This document shows, piece after piece, positions 1 to 6,473 of a stretch of DNA of 11,100 nucleotides. How positions within the stretch are numbered: the stretch's first letter is position 1; every line of letters starts with the position of its first letter. The position numbers and the translations under genes are program-made. Origin of the DNA: Spirochaetaceae bacterium (lineage in GTDB: Bacteria; Spirochaetota; Spirochaetia; SZUA-6; RPPD01); contig RPPD01000026.1 of NCBI GenBank assembly GCA_003818675.1, positions 1 through 11,100 of the forward strand, read 5' to 3'. The notes beneath the pieces were generated by a model that saw only the letters and a program-made list of their open reading frames with translations, was not told the DNA's origin and searched no databases.

Positions 1-378
1 AAGGATTATCTCACGGCCACCCAGGCACGCTTTGTAGAAATCTGCCAGGCCATCGTACAGGCCATGAAACTGGAGGTCAGGGATATATCCGAGGTACCCA
101 ACGGCTGCCAGATCCTGGCTGTTGAGGCTGAACAGAAATGGCGGGGAGCCCGCAAGATGCCCAAGCTCATACGCTTCTTCAGGGTACCAGAAATGATAGA
201 TGACAGTTCCATCAGGAACCTTCACGAGGCCATGAAAAAAATGCAGATCACCAAGGGGCTTATCATTACCAGCTCCAATTTCAGCCGCCGAGCCATTGAG
301 TTTGCAGAGACACGGCCCATTGACCTGTACAACAAGGATCAGCTCCTTGTAATCCTCGCCCAGTCAAACCTCCAATAG
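1..378 (+). CDS. Mrr-type restriction-endonuclease-like protein, C-terminal part (5' end outside window)
   Basis: The reading frame is open from base 1, upstream of the first ATG at 64, so the gene enters from outside the window. About 125 residues are visible. The C-terminal half resembles the Mrr_cat nuclease fold: a strand ending in EAEQKW (compare the QxK active-site strand), then 'IRNLHEAMKK', then 'KGLIITSSNFSRRAIEFAE', then 'PIDLYNKDQLLVIL'. In the family this series reads as a helix, a 'kGiivTts.Ft..A.efA' strand-helix unit and an 'i.LidgeeL' tail. Mrr-like proteins cleave modified or foreign DNA, but many members are uncharacterised and the N-terminal domain that would define the subtype is missing here. 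The stop codon overlaps the Shine-Dalgarno sequence of the next gene, 15 bp downstream, so the two are probably co-transcribed. The family assignment rests on the C-terminal pattern only. Confidence 0.7.
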   Translation, partial: KDYLTATQARFVEICQAIVQAMKLEVRDISEVPNGCQILAVEAEQKWRGARKMPKLIRFFRVPEMIDDSSIRNLHEAMKKMQITKGLIITSSNFSRRAIEFAETRPIDLYNKDQLLVILAQSNLQ

Positions 379-393
379 GAGGACCAGGCCGCA

Positions 394-1074
394 ATGAAGA
401 TACTATGCATCGCGGACAATACGGATCCAGTGGTTTATTCAGACAACATCAGGAACCGTTTTTCAGAAGTGGACTGCATTATAGCCTGCGGCGATCTGCC
501 GCTCTCCTATTACGATTTTATCGTGAGTAACCTCAACCGCCCGCTGTATTTCGTCTTCGGCAACCATCATCTTAAATGGATTGGCAACTATGACCGATGG
601 CACAGGAAGACCACACCCGAGGAGGACCTCCTGAAGCAGACAAGGGAATGGGGAATGGGTACAGGCCAGCCTTCGGGCATTGAATACATAGACGGCAGGG
701 TAATACACAGACAGGGATTGATAATAGCAGGTCTGGGAGGCAGCATGCTCTACAACAAGGGGCCTCACCAGTACACGGACCGCCAGATGCTCCTGCGCAT
801 CCTGAAAATTATGCCACGACTGATTTTTAACCGCATTTTTTTCCACAGGGCCTGCGACATTCTCGTTACGCATGCTCCTCCCCTTGGCATACATGACCTT
901 GGTGATCTCTGCCACAAGGGATTCAAGTGCTTTCTCTGGTTCATGCGCGTATTCAAACCGCGCTATCTGATCCACGGCCACATACACCTGTGGGAATACG
1001 ACGCCAGCAGAAAGGCCGATTATCAGCAGACCACGGTCATCAACGCGTACAATCATACCATATTGGAAGTTTAA
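394..1074 (+). CDS. Calcineurin-like metallophosphoesterase
   Basis: A 226-residue cytoplasmic protein with the metallophosphoesterase motifs in order: an N-terminal 'MKILCIADN' strand with D8, 'CGDLP' (D34), 'FGNHH' (N57, H58), 'VTHAPPLG' (H160) and 'IHGHIHLW' (H196, H198). These residues bind the two metal ions in this superfamily, which hydrolyses phosphomonoesters or phosphodiesters. The substrate cannot be read from the sequence. The first motif is normally DxH, but here it reads D-N-T, so one metal-binding His is missing. This occurs in some subfamilies and could change metal use. The start is supported by AGGAGGA overlapping the stop codon of the preceding nuclease-like gene. No signal peptide is visible. 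Link to the upstream gene: probably the same transcript. Confidence 0.85.
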   Translation: MKILCIADNTDPVVYSDNIRNRFSEVDCIIACGDLPLSYYDFIVSNLNRPLYFVFGNHHLKWIGNYDRWHRKTTPEEDLLKQTREWGMGTGQPSGIEYIDGRVIHRQGLIIAGLGGSMLYNKGPHQYTDRQMLLRILKIMPRLIFNRIFFHRACDILVTHAPPLGIHDLGDLCHKGFKCFLWFMRVFKPRYLIHGHIHLWEYDASRKADYQQTTVINAYNHTILEV

Positions 1075-1135
1075 TCCACTCCTGCTTCCCTTACAAGCAC
1101 AGTTTGGTATACTATCATCCTGGTAAATCCTGGTT

Positions 1136-1149
1136 TGGAGGAATAAATG
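1136..1149 (+). promoter_or_regulatory. Strong ribosome binding site of the MBL-fold gene
   Basis: GGAGGA followed by four bases and the ATG at 1147. It fixes the start immediately before the signal peptide. A TATACT hexamer lies about 30 bp upstream (near 1110) and could be a -10 element, but I see no good -35 partner, so I do not call a promoter. Confidence 0.7.
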
Positions 1150-2031
1150 AAAACTTTGCACTTTGTCATGACTGCGTTTCTCGCAATCAGCTTCAGTTCA
1201 CCGCTTGAGACTGCAGCCCAGGAGGCGCCCACCGCTTCCGGCCAAGCAGTCACTGTCACATATTTGGGGTGTGCAGGATTTCTGCTGGAAACAGGCTCGC
1301 AAAAAGTCCTGATCGACGGCGTTTTTACAGCAAACGGCGTCAGGGGATTCATCACTCCAGCCGCAGATACCCTGGAAAAAATAAGAACCGCCGCAGCGCC
1401 ATTTGATAAAATCGACTTGTTTCTGGTCGGACATGCACATGAAGACCATTTTGACGCTGCAATAACCGATGCCTGCATGACTGTCAACAAAACTGCAAAG
1501 CTAATCTGTCCACAGGAGGTCGCCAGCAAACTCACCGAGCTCAGTGGAAACCATTATGCTTCGTATAAAGACCGCATTGTCATTCCCACTCTCACAGATC
1601 TGCAAAGCCTTGATACAAAGGTCAATAATATTGATATTCAAATCACCAAATTCCCGGCTTTTTCCTATCACGCCAATGGAGTTATCGTATTCAACATAAA
1701 GCTTGCAGGTATGAATATTTTCCATCTGATGGGGACGCTTTTGCCCGTCGAAGTGTATTCTTCAAAGGCTTTTCAGGACCGCCGCGCTGATCTTTTGCTG
1801 GTCACCGCGAAATACCTGGAAGGCTCCACCTCGATCTTTGAGAATAATCTGCCCTTTAAAATGGCGTTTGTACATCATATATACAGATATACAACTGCCA
1901 TGGACAGTTATCTGACAAAATGCAAACAGCTAACTGAAAACGGCCGCAAGACATATGTCCTGCAGGCTGTGATGGAAAAGCATACGTTCATAAAAACAGG
2001 TGACCAATTGCTCATGGATACTACGAAGTAA
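1147..2031 (+). CDS. Exported metallo-beta-lactamase-fold hydrolase-like protein
   Basis: A 294-residue protein beginning with a likely signal peptide: Lys near the start, a hydrophobic core at about residues 5-20, and an Ala-rich cleavage region near residues 22-25. It is therefore probably periplasmic. The mature part opens like the UlaG/MBL-fold family ('VTVTYLGCAGFLLETG', 'KVLIDGVF') and carries the HxHxDH motif as HAHEDH (H96, H98, D100, H101). The next metal motif, normally HxxGD, reads 'FHLMGT': H193 is kept but the metal-bridging Asp is Thr197. A late HH pair (243-244) could supply the last ligand. Loss of the bridging Asp suggests altered or lost activity, so no reaction is assigned. 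The start is fixed by GGAGGA four bases before the ATG. It stands 72 bp from the phosphoesterase gene and converges on queA. Confidence 0.75.
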   Translation: MKTLHFVMTAFLAISFSSPLETAAQEAPTASGQAVTVTYLGCAGFLLETGSQKVLIDGVFTANGVRGFITPAADTLEKIRTAAAPFDKIDLFLVGHAHEDHFDAAITDACMTVNKTAKLICPQEVASKLTELSGNHYASYKDRIVIPTLTDLQSLDTKVNNIDIQITKFPAFSYHANGVIVFNIKLAGMNIFHLMGTLLPVEVYSSKAFQDRRADLLLVTAKYLEGSTSIFENNLPFKMAFVHHIYRYTTAMDSYLTKCKQLTENGRKTYVLQAVMEKHTFIKTGDQLLMDTTK

Positions 2032-2090
2032 AGAATTCTATATTCATAACCATTTGCAAGGAATTTGCGGTAGCGGTCTGCAGCCTTTCG

Positions 2091-3221
2091 CTATCCCCTG
2101 CCCGTGATCAGCATTGCGTCACCGTAGGAAAAAAACCTGTATCGTTCCTTAACCGCCTCGTCATATGCACGCTTCACAAGATCAGTTCCGGCAAATGCCG
2201 ATATGAGCATGAGCAGGGAGGACTCCGGTGTGTGGAAATTTGTAAGGAGCATGTCGACAACTTTGAAATGGAATCCCGGGTAAATGAAGATTTTTGTCTC
2301 GCCTGAACAAGCTTCAAAAAAGGGCACGCCACTGTCCGACATACGCACTGTGGATTCACACGTTCGGACACTCGTAGTGCCAACGGCGCATATTTTACGG
2401 CCAGATGCAATTGCCTGATTCAGAGTCCTGGCAGCATCGTCTGAAATTGAATAGCGTTCCGAGTGCATGACATGGTCCTCAATATTTTCCGTACGCACTG
2501 GCAGGAATGTTCCAGGGCCAACATGCAGAGTGACTGCTGTTGTTTCTATATCGCGCGCCTGCAATCCCGAGAGGATTTCTTCAGTGAAGTGCAAACCTGC
2601 AGTAGGGGCGGCCACAGATCCATAATTACGCGCGTATACAGTCTGGTATCTGTCCGAGTCCTCCTCCTCCGTCTTCCTGTGTATATAAGGCGGAAGAGGC
2701 ACGCTGCCGTTTCTTTCGAACCAGGCCTCGTCTATGGGTTCTTCAAACAACAATAGCACTGTTTCCTGCATGTGCCCTGTCACACGCGCAAGACGGTCTT
2801 CGGGAAAAATGACACTGTCTCCCTGCCTGTATGTGCGCGATTTTTGTACAAGCGTTTTCCAAAAACCGTCCTGAGTCTGCTCAATAAATAAAAACTCGTG
2901 CGTCCTCTCCTGCATGGTTTCTTTGCGCAGTTTTTGACCCGGCACCCTGGCCTTGCGAACGCGAGAGTCATTGTGCACCAGGAGTGTCCCTCGCGGGATG
3001 AGATCTGCAATTTCGGAAAACATGTGATGGGAGATTTTACCGGTAATTGCATTTGCAATTGCACCGGTTGCTGAATTTATTCCAGATGTGTCTGCAATTG
3101 CAGCAGTTGCTAATGCAACTGCTGGGTCCACAACCATCAAGCGCGATGCATCACGCTTGTGCACGGGATGCTGGGCTACAAGTTCCTGAGGCAGTTCAAA
3201 AAAGAAGTCGCTCGTCTTCAT
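2091..3221 (-). CDS. queA: S-adenosylmethionine:tRNA ribosyltransferase-isomerase (queuosine biosynthesis)
   Basis: QueA transfers and isomerises the ribosyl part of S-adenosylmethionine onto 7-aminomethyl-7-deazaguanine in tRNA, giving epoxyqueuosine at the wobble position of GUN anticodons. The 376 residues show the family blocks: 'DFFFELPQELVAQHP' at the N terminus, 'HNDSRV' (83-88), 'PLPPYI' (175-180), 'AAPTAGLHF' (204-212), 'LHVGPGTF' (232-239), 'GTTSVRTCES' (281-290) and 'TNFHTPESSL' (327-336). E. coli QueA is 356 residues. The excess here is largely an Ala-rich insert at residues 33-59, between 'RLMVVD' and 'TGKISHHMF', encoded by palindromic DNA (see the repeat entries). Last gene of the yebC-ruvCAB-queA unit, its start lies 26 bp inside ruvB. 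No good Shine-Dalgarno precedes its ATG, so translation is probably coupled to ruvB. Confidence 0.95.
   Translation of the reverse strand: MKTSDFFFELPQELVAQHPVHKRDASRLMVVDPAVALATAAIADTSGINSATGAIANAITGKISHHMFSEIADLIPRGTLLVHNDSRVRKARVPGQKLRKETMQERTHEFLFIEQTQDGFWKTLVQKSRTYRQGDSVIFPEDRLARVTGHMQETVLLLFEEPIDEAWFERNGSVPLPPYIHRKTEEEDSDRYQTVYARNYGSVAAPTAGLHFTEEILSGLQARDIETTAVTLHVGPGTFLPVRTENIEDHVMHSERYSISDDAARTLNQAIASGRKICAVGTTSVRTCESTVRMSDSGVPFFEACSGETKIFIYPGFHFKVVDMLLTNFHTPESSLLMLISAFAGTDLVKRAYDEAVKERYRFFSYGDAMLITGRG
3045..3125 (-). repeat. In-frame palindromic insert inside queA (27 codons)
   Basis: This 81-bp stretch encodes QueA residues 33-59 (10 of 27 are Ala), which have no counterpart in a normal QueA: E. 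coli has only two residues between the 'LD' strand and the following 'TG'. The DNA is full of symmetry. The perfect palindrome TGCAATTGCA occurs twice (3054-3063 and 3093-3102). ACCGGT occurs at 3039-3044 and 3063-3068, a 24-bp period. A perfect 10-bp stem with a 4-base TAAT loop lies at 3101-3124. The frame is kept and there is no stop codon. The form recalls palindromic elements inserted in frame into proteins in Rickettsia (RPE), but there is no claim of sequence relationship. Confidence 0.7.
3101..3124. repeat. Perfect 10-bp hairpin within queA
   Basis: CAGCAGTTGC, loop TAAT, GCAACTGCTG. It sits at the 5' end of the queA insert, within codons 33-40. It is followed on the minus strand by the palindrome TGCAATTGCA, so the insert could fold into consecutive stems in mRNA or extrude from DNA. 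Confidence 0.85.
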
Positions 3222-4218
3222 TTTTAGCAGGCAGGCCGAGGTGAAGGTAGGCGCTCTTTGTAGCCACGCGGCCGCGTGGCGTGCGCATAATGAAACCCCG
3301 CTGGATGAGATACGGCTCGTATACGTCTTCTATTGTGTCTGTGGATTCCCCTACATAAATGGCGAGAGTCTCGCAGCCAACAGGACCGCCATCGTATTTT
3401 TCCACGATCGCTTTCAAAATTTCCCGATCCAGCTTGTCCAGGCCCTCTGGATCTATTTCAAGCGACGAGAGTCCGCGCTTTACAATCTCCACCGAGATCT
3501 TGCCGTTTCCCCAGACCTGGGAATAATCACGCATGCGGCGCAAAAGCCTGTTTGCCACTCGGGGAGTTCCGCGCGAAGATGTGGCGATCATGGCCGCAGC
3601 TGCGTCATCCAGCTCCGCCGACAGAATCCCCGAGGAGCGGTGGATGATGTTCACGATATCCCTGTTCTCATAGTAGTCAAGCCTGGCGCGAATGCCGAAC
3701 CTGTCATGAAGCGGCCTGGAAACAAGCCCAGGTCTTGTTGTGGCTCCCACGAGCGTAAAAGGCTCCAGCGGAATCTTTATACTCCTCGCACCAGGCCCCT
3801 GGCCTATCACCACGTCTATCTCCTTGTCCTCCATGGCTGTGTAAAGCATTTCTTCTATCACGGGTTTTAAGCGATGAATCTCATCGATAAAGAAGACATT
3901 GTGGCGGCCGATGGATGTGAGTATCGCGGCGAGATCTCCGGGCTTGTCGAGTGCGGGCGCGGCCGTCGCCCTCAGTTCCACGCCAAGCTCGTGTGCAATG
4001 ATTCCCGCGAGAGTGGTCTTGCCGAGTCCGGGCGGCCCTGAAAAAAACAGATGGTCAAGACTCTCTTTCCGCTTTTTGGCAGCCTGTATGAATACAGAAA
4101 GGTTTTCCTTGAGCTTTTCCTGGCCCACGAAATCCGCAAGCACCAGCGGCCTTAAGGAGACTTCATCATGGTCGGACTCTTCATGGAAACTCGAGTCCGC
4201 TATTCTCTCTTCCTTCAT
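3196..4218 (-). CDS. ruvB: Holliday junction branch-migration ATPase RuvB
   Basis: RuvB is the AAA+ hexameric motor that, recruited by RuvA, pumps DNA through Holliday junctions during recombinational repair. In 340 residues one sees an N-terminal 'SLRPLVLADFVGQEKLKENL', Walker A GPPGLGKT (61-68), Walker B 'FFIDEIH' (about 109-115), sensor 1 'VGATTRPG' (157-164), the arginine finger in HDRFG (R173), and a C-terminal winged-helix region with 'GGPVGCETLAIYVGE' and 'TPRGRVAT'. The length fits the family (E. coli 336). The start overlaps the ruvA stop as ATGA (4215-4218), with an AAAGG stretch just upstream. The 3' end runs 26 bp into queA in another frame. All key ATPase residues are present, so an active protein is expected. 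Confidence 0.98.
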   Translation of the reverse strand: MKEERIADSSFHEESDHDEVSLRPLVLADFVGQEKLKENLSVFIQAAKKRKESLDHLFFSGPPGLGKTTLAGIIAHELGVELRATAAPALDKPGDLAAILTSIGRHNVFFIDEIHRLKPVIEEMLYTAMEDKEIDVVIGQGPGARSIKIPLEPFTLVGATTRPGLVSRPLHDRFGIRARLDYYENRDIVNIIHRSSGILSAELDDAAAAMIATSSRGTPRVANRLLRRMRDYSQVWGNGKISVEIVKRGLSSLEIDPEGLDKLDREILKAIVEKYDGGPVGCETLAIYVGESTDTIEDVYEPYLIQRGFIMRTPRGRVATKSAYLHLGLPAKNEDERLLF

Positions 4219-4823
4219 CTGCCTTTCTTCTCCCCGCCTGCAATTTTAAGCGCACGGCGGAACAGCTCCTTCTCCATTTCATCAGGTGCGAGATCCAGTC
4301 CCGCCACCTCTTTTTGCACCTTGGCAACCGCGTCCCGTGCAATCTTGCGGTCAAAGCCCATGCCGGTAAGTGCTTCTGCTATATCATCAGCTGCAACGTT
4401 TCCTGTATGTGCTCCCTGACTTGGCAGGACTCTCCCCTTTAAATTGAGCAACAGCTTTGAAGCGGTCTTTTTCCCAAGCCCGTGAATGGATTCCAGTCTC
4501 GCGATATTTTCAGAGTCAATGGCCTGCGCCAGTTCATGCGGGGTTATGCTTGAAAGAATTTTCTGCGCAAGGCGGGGGCCAACGCCGTCCACGCGCAATA
4601 GCTCGCAAAAGAGCTCACGCTCTTCTGTTGTGGAAAAGCCGTAAAACTTCATCTGGTCATCTCGATGGACAAGATATATAAAAACGCGTGCATCAGCTCC
4701 AATTGAAGGGAGAGTGTCACAGGTATTGCGCGTGACCGCAATATCCCATTCAACTCCGCCAGTTAAAATAAAGACCGAAGTTTGACCCTTGTATGTGAGC
4801 TTTCCGGTAAGGCTGTTAAACAT
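4215..4823 (-). CDS. ruvA: Holliday junction DNA-binding protein RuvA
   Basis: RuvA tetramers bind four-way junctions and load RuvB. From the chosen start the protein is 202 residues (E. coli 203): an OB-fold domain (1-63) with the acidic pin as D55-D56 before 'YGF', two helix-hairpin-helix motifs ('VDGVGPRLA' 78-86 and 'IHGLGKKTA' 113-121), a flexible linker near 133-143, and the C-terminal RuvB-binding domain III (about 144-202). A longer frame opens at 4883, but its extra 20 residues are Arg-rich, lie entirely over ruvC and match nothing in RuvA. 'MFNSLTGKL' is the normal N terminus, and GGGGAG lies 8-9 bases before the ATG at 4823. The start overlaps the end of ruvC by 8 bp and the end overlaps ruvB by 4 bp, so the three subunits are probably made in a coupled way. 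Confidence 0.96.
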   Translation of the reverse strand: MFNSLTGKLTYKGQTSVFILTGGVEWDIAVTRNTCDTLPSIGADARVFIYLVHRDDQMKFYGFSTTEERELFCELLRVDGVGPRLAQKILSSITPHELAQAIDSENIARLESIHGLGKKTASKLLLNLKGRVLPSQGAHTGNVAADDIAEALTGMGFDRKIARDAVAKVQKEVAGLDLAPDEMEKELFRRALKIAGGEKKGR

Positions 4824-5367
4824 TTCGCAGTCTCCCCTTCGCGGCCGCGGACAATTTATCCTGCGCGTCCTGCGCAGCTTCAATCATCCGCTTAAGGCCC
4901 ATGCAGTGCAGGTGGCAGATTGCGGCTGCCAGGGCATCCGAGGCGTGGTCAGGTTTTGGCGCTTCAGAAAGTCCCAGAAGCATCCTGACCAGCTCCTGTA
5001 CCTGCTCCTTTTCCGCGCGGCCTGTACCTCCCACAGCCCGCTTTATTTCAAGCGGAGAATACTGGGCAACCGGTATGCTGTTCTGGGCCATAACAAGCAG
5101 GATCACTCCCTTTGCCTGCGCCACAGGCACCGCAGACTTTGCGTTTTTTGCGAAATAGATGTCCTCTATTCCAGCTTCGTCTATCTGGTGCTGTTTTACA
5201 ATCTGGTTGAGTTGCTGGTAAAGGGAAAGGAGGCGCTGTTCCATCGCGTTCTCCTTTCCTGTTGTTATTGTTCCGTGTGCAATATGATGATATCGGCTGC
5301 CATTCATCGCGATGATGCCGTAGCCTGTGTTCTGAAGTCCTGGATCAATCCCTATGACAGTTTTCAT
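4816..5367 (-). CDS. ruvC: Crossover junction endodeoxyribonuclease RuvC
   Basis: RuvC is the dimeric, Mg-dependent resolvase that nicks Holliday junctions symmetrically, working with RuvAB. The 183-residue protein has the RNase H-like fold: 'VIGIDPGLQNTGYGII' with D8, 'AGIEDIYF' with E68, 'AKGVILL', 'YSPLEIKRAVGGTGRAEKEQV', and the C-terminal acidic region 'PDHASDALAAAICH'. Aligned to E. coli D7/E66/D138/D141, the third position is H141 (with D140 beside it) and the fourth is D144. The His form is the one used by the Thermus enzyme, so it is not a defect. The ATG overlaps the yebC stop (5364-5367) and no clear Shine-Dalgarno precedes it, so its translation probably depends on yebC. Confidence 0.97.
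   Translation of the reverse strand: MKTVIGIDPGLQNTGYGIIAMNGSRYHHIAHGTITTGKENAMEQRLLSLYQQLNQIVKQHQIDEAGIEDIYFAKNAKSAVPVAQAKGVILLVMAQNSIPVAQYSPLEIKRAVGGTGRAEKEQVQELVRMLLGLSEAPKPDHASDALAAAICHLHCMGLKRMIEAAQDAQDKLSAAAKGRLRNV
4824..4840 (-). promoter_or_regulatory. Ribosome binding site that decides the ruvA start
   Basis: On the minus strand AAGGGGAG lies about eight bases before the ATG at 4823, inside the 3' end of ruvC. It supports the 202-residue RuvA over the longer frame from 4883. Confidence 0.75.
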
Positions 5368-6092
5368 TCATCAGGAAGTTCAAGATTTGTGGCAACGTTC
5401 TGGACATCGTCATGTTCTTCCAGATTCTCTACGAGACGCGTCGCCTTCTCAGTCTTCTCCTTGTCAAGTTTCACGTTCACGTCCGCTATCTTGGACACCT
5501 CGGCCATTTCCTGGTTAAAACCTGCCTTGTTAAGCGCCTCCAGTACAGCCTCAAAGGAATCAGGATCTGTCATGACTTCAATGGTTCCGGCCTCGGAACT
5601 GACGTCCTCGGCCCCTGCGTCAAGCGCGACATTGATGATGTCGTCTTCCTTGTACTTCGCGGCGTCAAAGGCAATGATCCCCTTCCGCTTGAAAAGATAG
5701 GATACGCAGCCTGAGGCGCCCAGGGTTCCGCCCCCCTTGGAGAGGATGTTCCTGACTTCTGCCGCTGTGCGGTTCTTGTTGTCTGTAAGAATTTCCACGA
5801 GAAGAGCAACGCCGCCCGGGCCGTAAGCTTCATAGGTGAGCTCTTCGTAATTTACACCGTCAAGTTCTCCTGTGCCCTTTTTGATTGCACGGTCGATGTT
5901 GTCCTTGGGCATGTTGGCCGCCCGGGCCTTCAGGGCAGCTGTCCGCAATCTTGCGTTGGAGGCCTGGTCTCCACCGCCCATGCGTGCCGCGACTATCAGT
6001 TCCTTGATAATCTTTGTAAAGAGCTGGCCGCGCTTGGCGTCCGCCGCTCCCTTCTTGTGCTTGATTGAGGCCCATTTGCTATGGCCGGACAT
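5364..6092 (-). CDS. yebC: YebC/TACO1 family translational or transcriptional regulatory protein
   Basis: A 242-residue protein with the highly conserved opening 'MSGHSKWASIKHKKGAADAKRG', then 'MPKDNIDRAIKKGTG', 'YEAYGPGGVALLVEILTDNKNRT', 'GGTLGASGCVSYLFKRKG' and a C-terminal three-domain arrangement typical of YebC (E. coli 246 residues). Family members have been described as DNA-binding regulators, including of ruv genes in some bacteria, and more recently as ribosome-associated factors that relieve stalling at proline stretches (TACO1 in mitochondria). Which role applies here cannot be seen. It heads the operon ending in queA and overlaps ruvC by ATGA. AAGGAG seven bases before the ATG is a good ribosome binding site, and a candidate promoter lies about 60-90 bp upstream. 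Confidence 0.96.
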   Translation of the reverse strand: MSGHSKWASIKHKKGAADAKRGQLFTKIIKELIVAARMGGGDQASNARLRTAALKARAANMPKDNIDRAIKKGTGELDGVNYEELTYEAYGPGGVALLVEILTDNKNRTAAEVRNILSKGGGTLGASGCVSYLFKRKGIIAFDAAKYKEDDIINVALDAGAEDVSSEAGTIEVMTDPDSFEAVLEALNKAGFNQEMAEVSKIADVNVKLDKEKTEKATRLVENLEEHDDVQNVATNLELPDE

Positions 6093-6149
6093 ATTGTCTC
6101 CTTGTCGTTGATCAATTCGTGTATTGCTAAAACCGAGTGTTAATAAAGA

Positions 6150-6179
6150 AAACTATCACAGTGAAAATCACTCTGTCAA
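6150..6179 (-). promoter_or_regulatory. Candidate promoter of the yebC-ruvCAB-queA operon
   Basis: On the minus strand a perfect TTGACA (-35; plus-strand 6174-6179) is followed after 18 bp by TAGTTT (-10; plus-strand 6150-6155, three of six consensus bases). Transcription would start about 50 bases before the yebC ATG. The -35 is convincing, the -10 weak. Confidence 0.45.
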
Positions 6180-6180
6180 G

Positions 6181-6235
6181 GTGGTTCGCGCACGGTCCCT
6201 CTCATGCCTGATTGAAATAGAATCGCGCGAACCAC
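6181..6235. repeat. Hairpin A of the stem-loop array
   Basis: GTGGTTCGCGC (6181-6191) pairs perfectly with GCGCGAACCAC (6225-6235): an 11-bp stem with a 33-base loop. It ends exactly where hairpin B begins and lies just upstream of the yebC -35 box. No T-tract follows on either strand, so it does not look like a rho-independent terminator. Confidence 0.85.
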
Positions 6236-6283
6236 GGAGTTTAAATATTTCCATTTTTAAGAAAAGGAAAATACAAAAACTCC
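6236..6283. repeat. Hairpin B of the stem-loop array
   Basis: GGAGTTT (6236-6242) pairs with AAACTCC (6277-6283). Inside it TATTTCC (6246-6252) can pair with GGAAAATA (6266-6273) with one bulge. It is AT-rich and is the weakest of the main stems. Confidence 0.65.
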
Positions 6284-6291
6284 AGTGAATT

Positions 6292-6317
6292 GGGTTGATG
6301 GACGCTTTGCGCTACCC
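6292..6317. repeat. Minor hairpin between B and C
   Basis: GGGT (6292-6295) with ACCC (6314-6317), enclosing CGC-TTT-GCG (6303-6311). It is short and would not be called alone, but it fills the space between two larger stems. Confidence 0.4.
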
Positions 6318-6319
6318 AC

Positions 6320-6368
6320 GGAGTTGCGATTTTTCCCATATCCCTGAAAAGGTCAATATCGCAACTCC
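6320..6368. repeat. Hairpin C of the stem-loop array
   Basis: GGAGTTGCGAT (6320-6330) pairs perfectly with ATCGCAACTCC (6358-6368): an 11-bp stem with a 27-base loop. Confidence 0.85.
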
Positions 6369-6370
6369 AT

Positions 6371-6411
6371 GCAGTATTTTTAAGTATCGTCCTGAAAAAA
6401 TCAGGCGCTGC
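6371..6411. repeat. Minor hairpin between C and D
   Basis: CCTGA-AAAAA-TCAGG (6391-6405) is a 5-bp stem with a 5-base loop. GCAG (6371-6374) and CTGC (6408-6411) could close it from outside. It occupies most of the gap between stems C and D. Confidence 0.45.
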
Positions 6412-6426
6412 CCGGAAAATGGAGAT

Positions 6427-6473
6427 GGAGTTTCGTTGCTACCCTTTTTATTGATCAAAAGCAACGAAACTCC
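6427..6473. repeat. Hairpin D of the stem-loop array
   Basis: GGAGTTTCGTTGCT (6427-6440) pairs perfectly with AGCAACGAAACTCC (6460-6473): a 14-bp stem with a 19-base loop, the longest uninterrupted stem in the array. No T-tract lies directly after either arm. Confidence 0.88.

Noticed and set aside
463..1161. Long minus-strand open frame (232 codons) antisense to the metallophosphoesterase gene
   Set aside because: Its protein shows no recognisable motif or domain, and it lies opposite a gene with complete family motifs.
2032..2090. Possible bidirectional terminator between the MBL-fold gene and queA
   Set aside because: Only a 4-bp GCAA/TTGC pairing is visible and there is no T-tract. Termination must be rho-dependent or not recognisable.
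3241..3870. Plus-strand frame (209 codons) over ruvB
   Set aside because: A shadow of ruvB with no ribosome binding site or recognisable domain.
4789..5700. Long plus-strand frame (303 codons) antisense to ruvC and yebC
   Set aside because: Low-complexity Ser/Leu/Cys-rich translation without domains. The minus strand holds two unmistakable genes.
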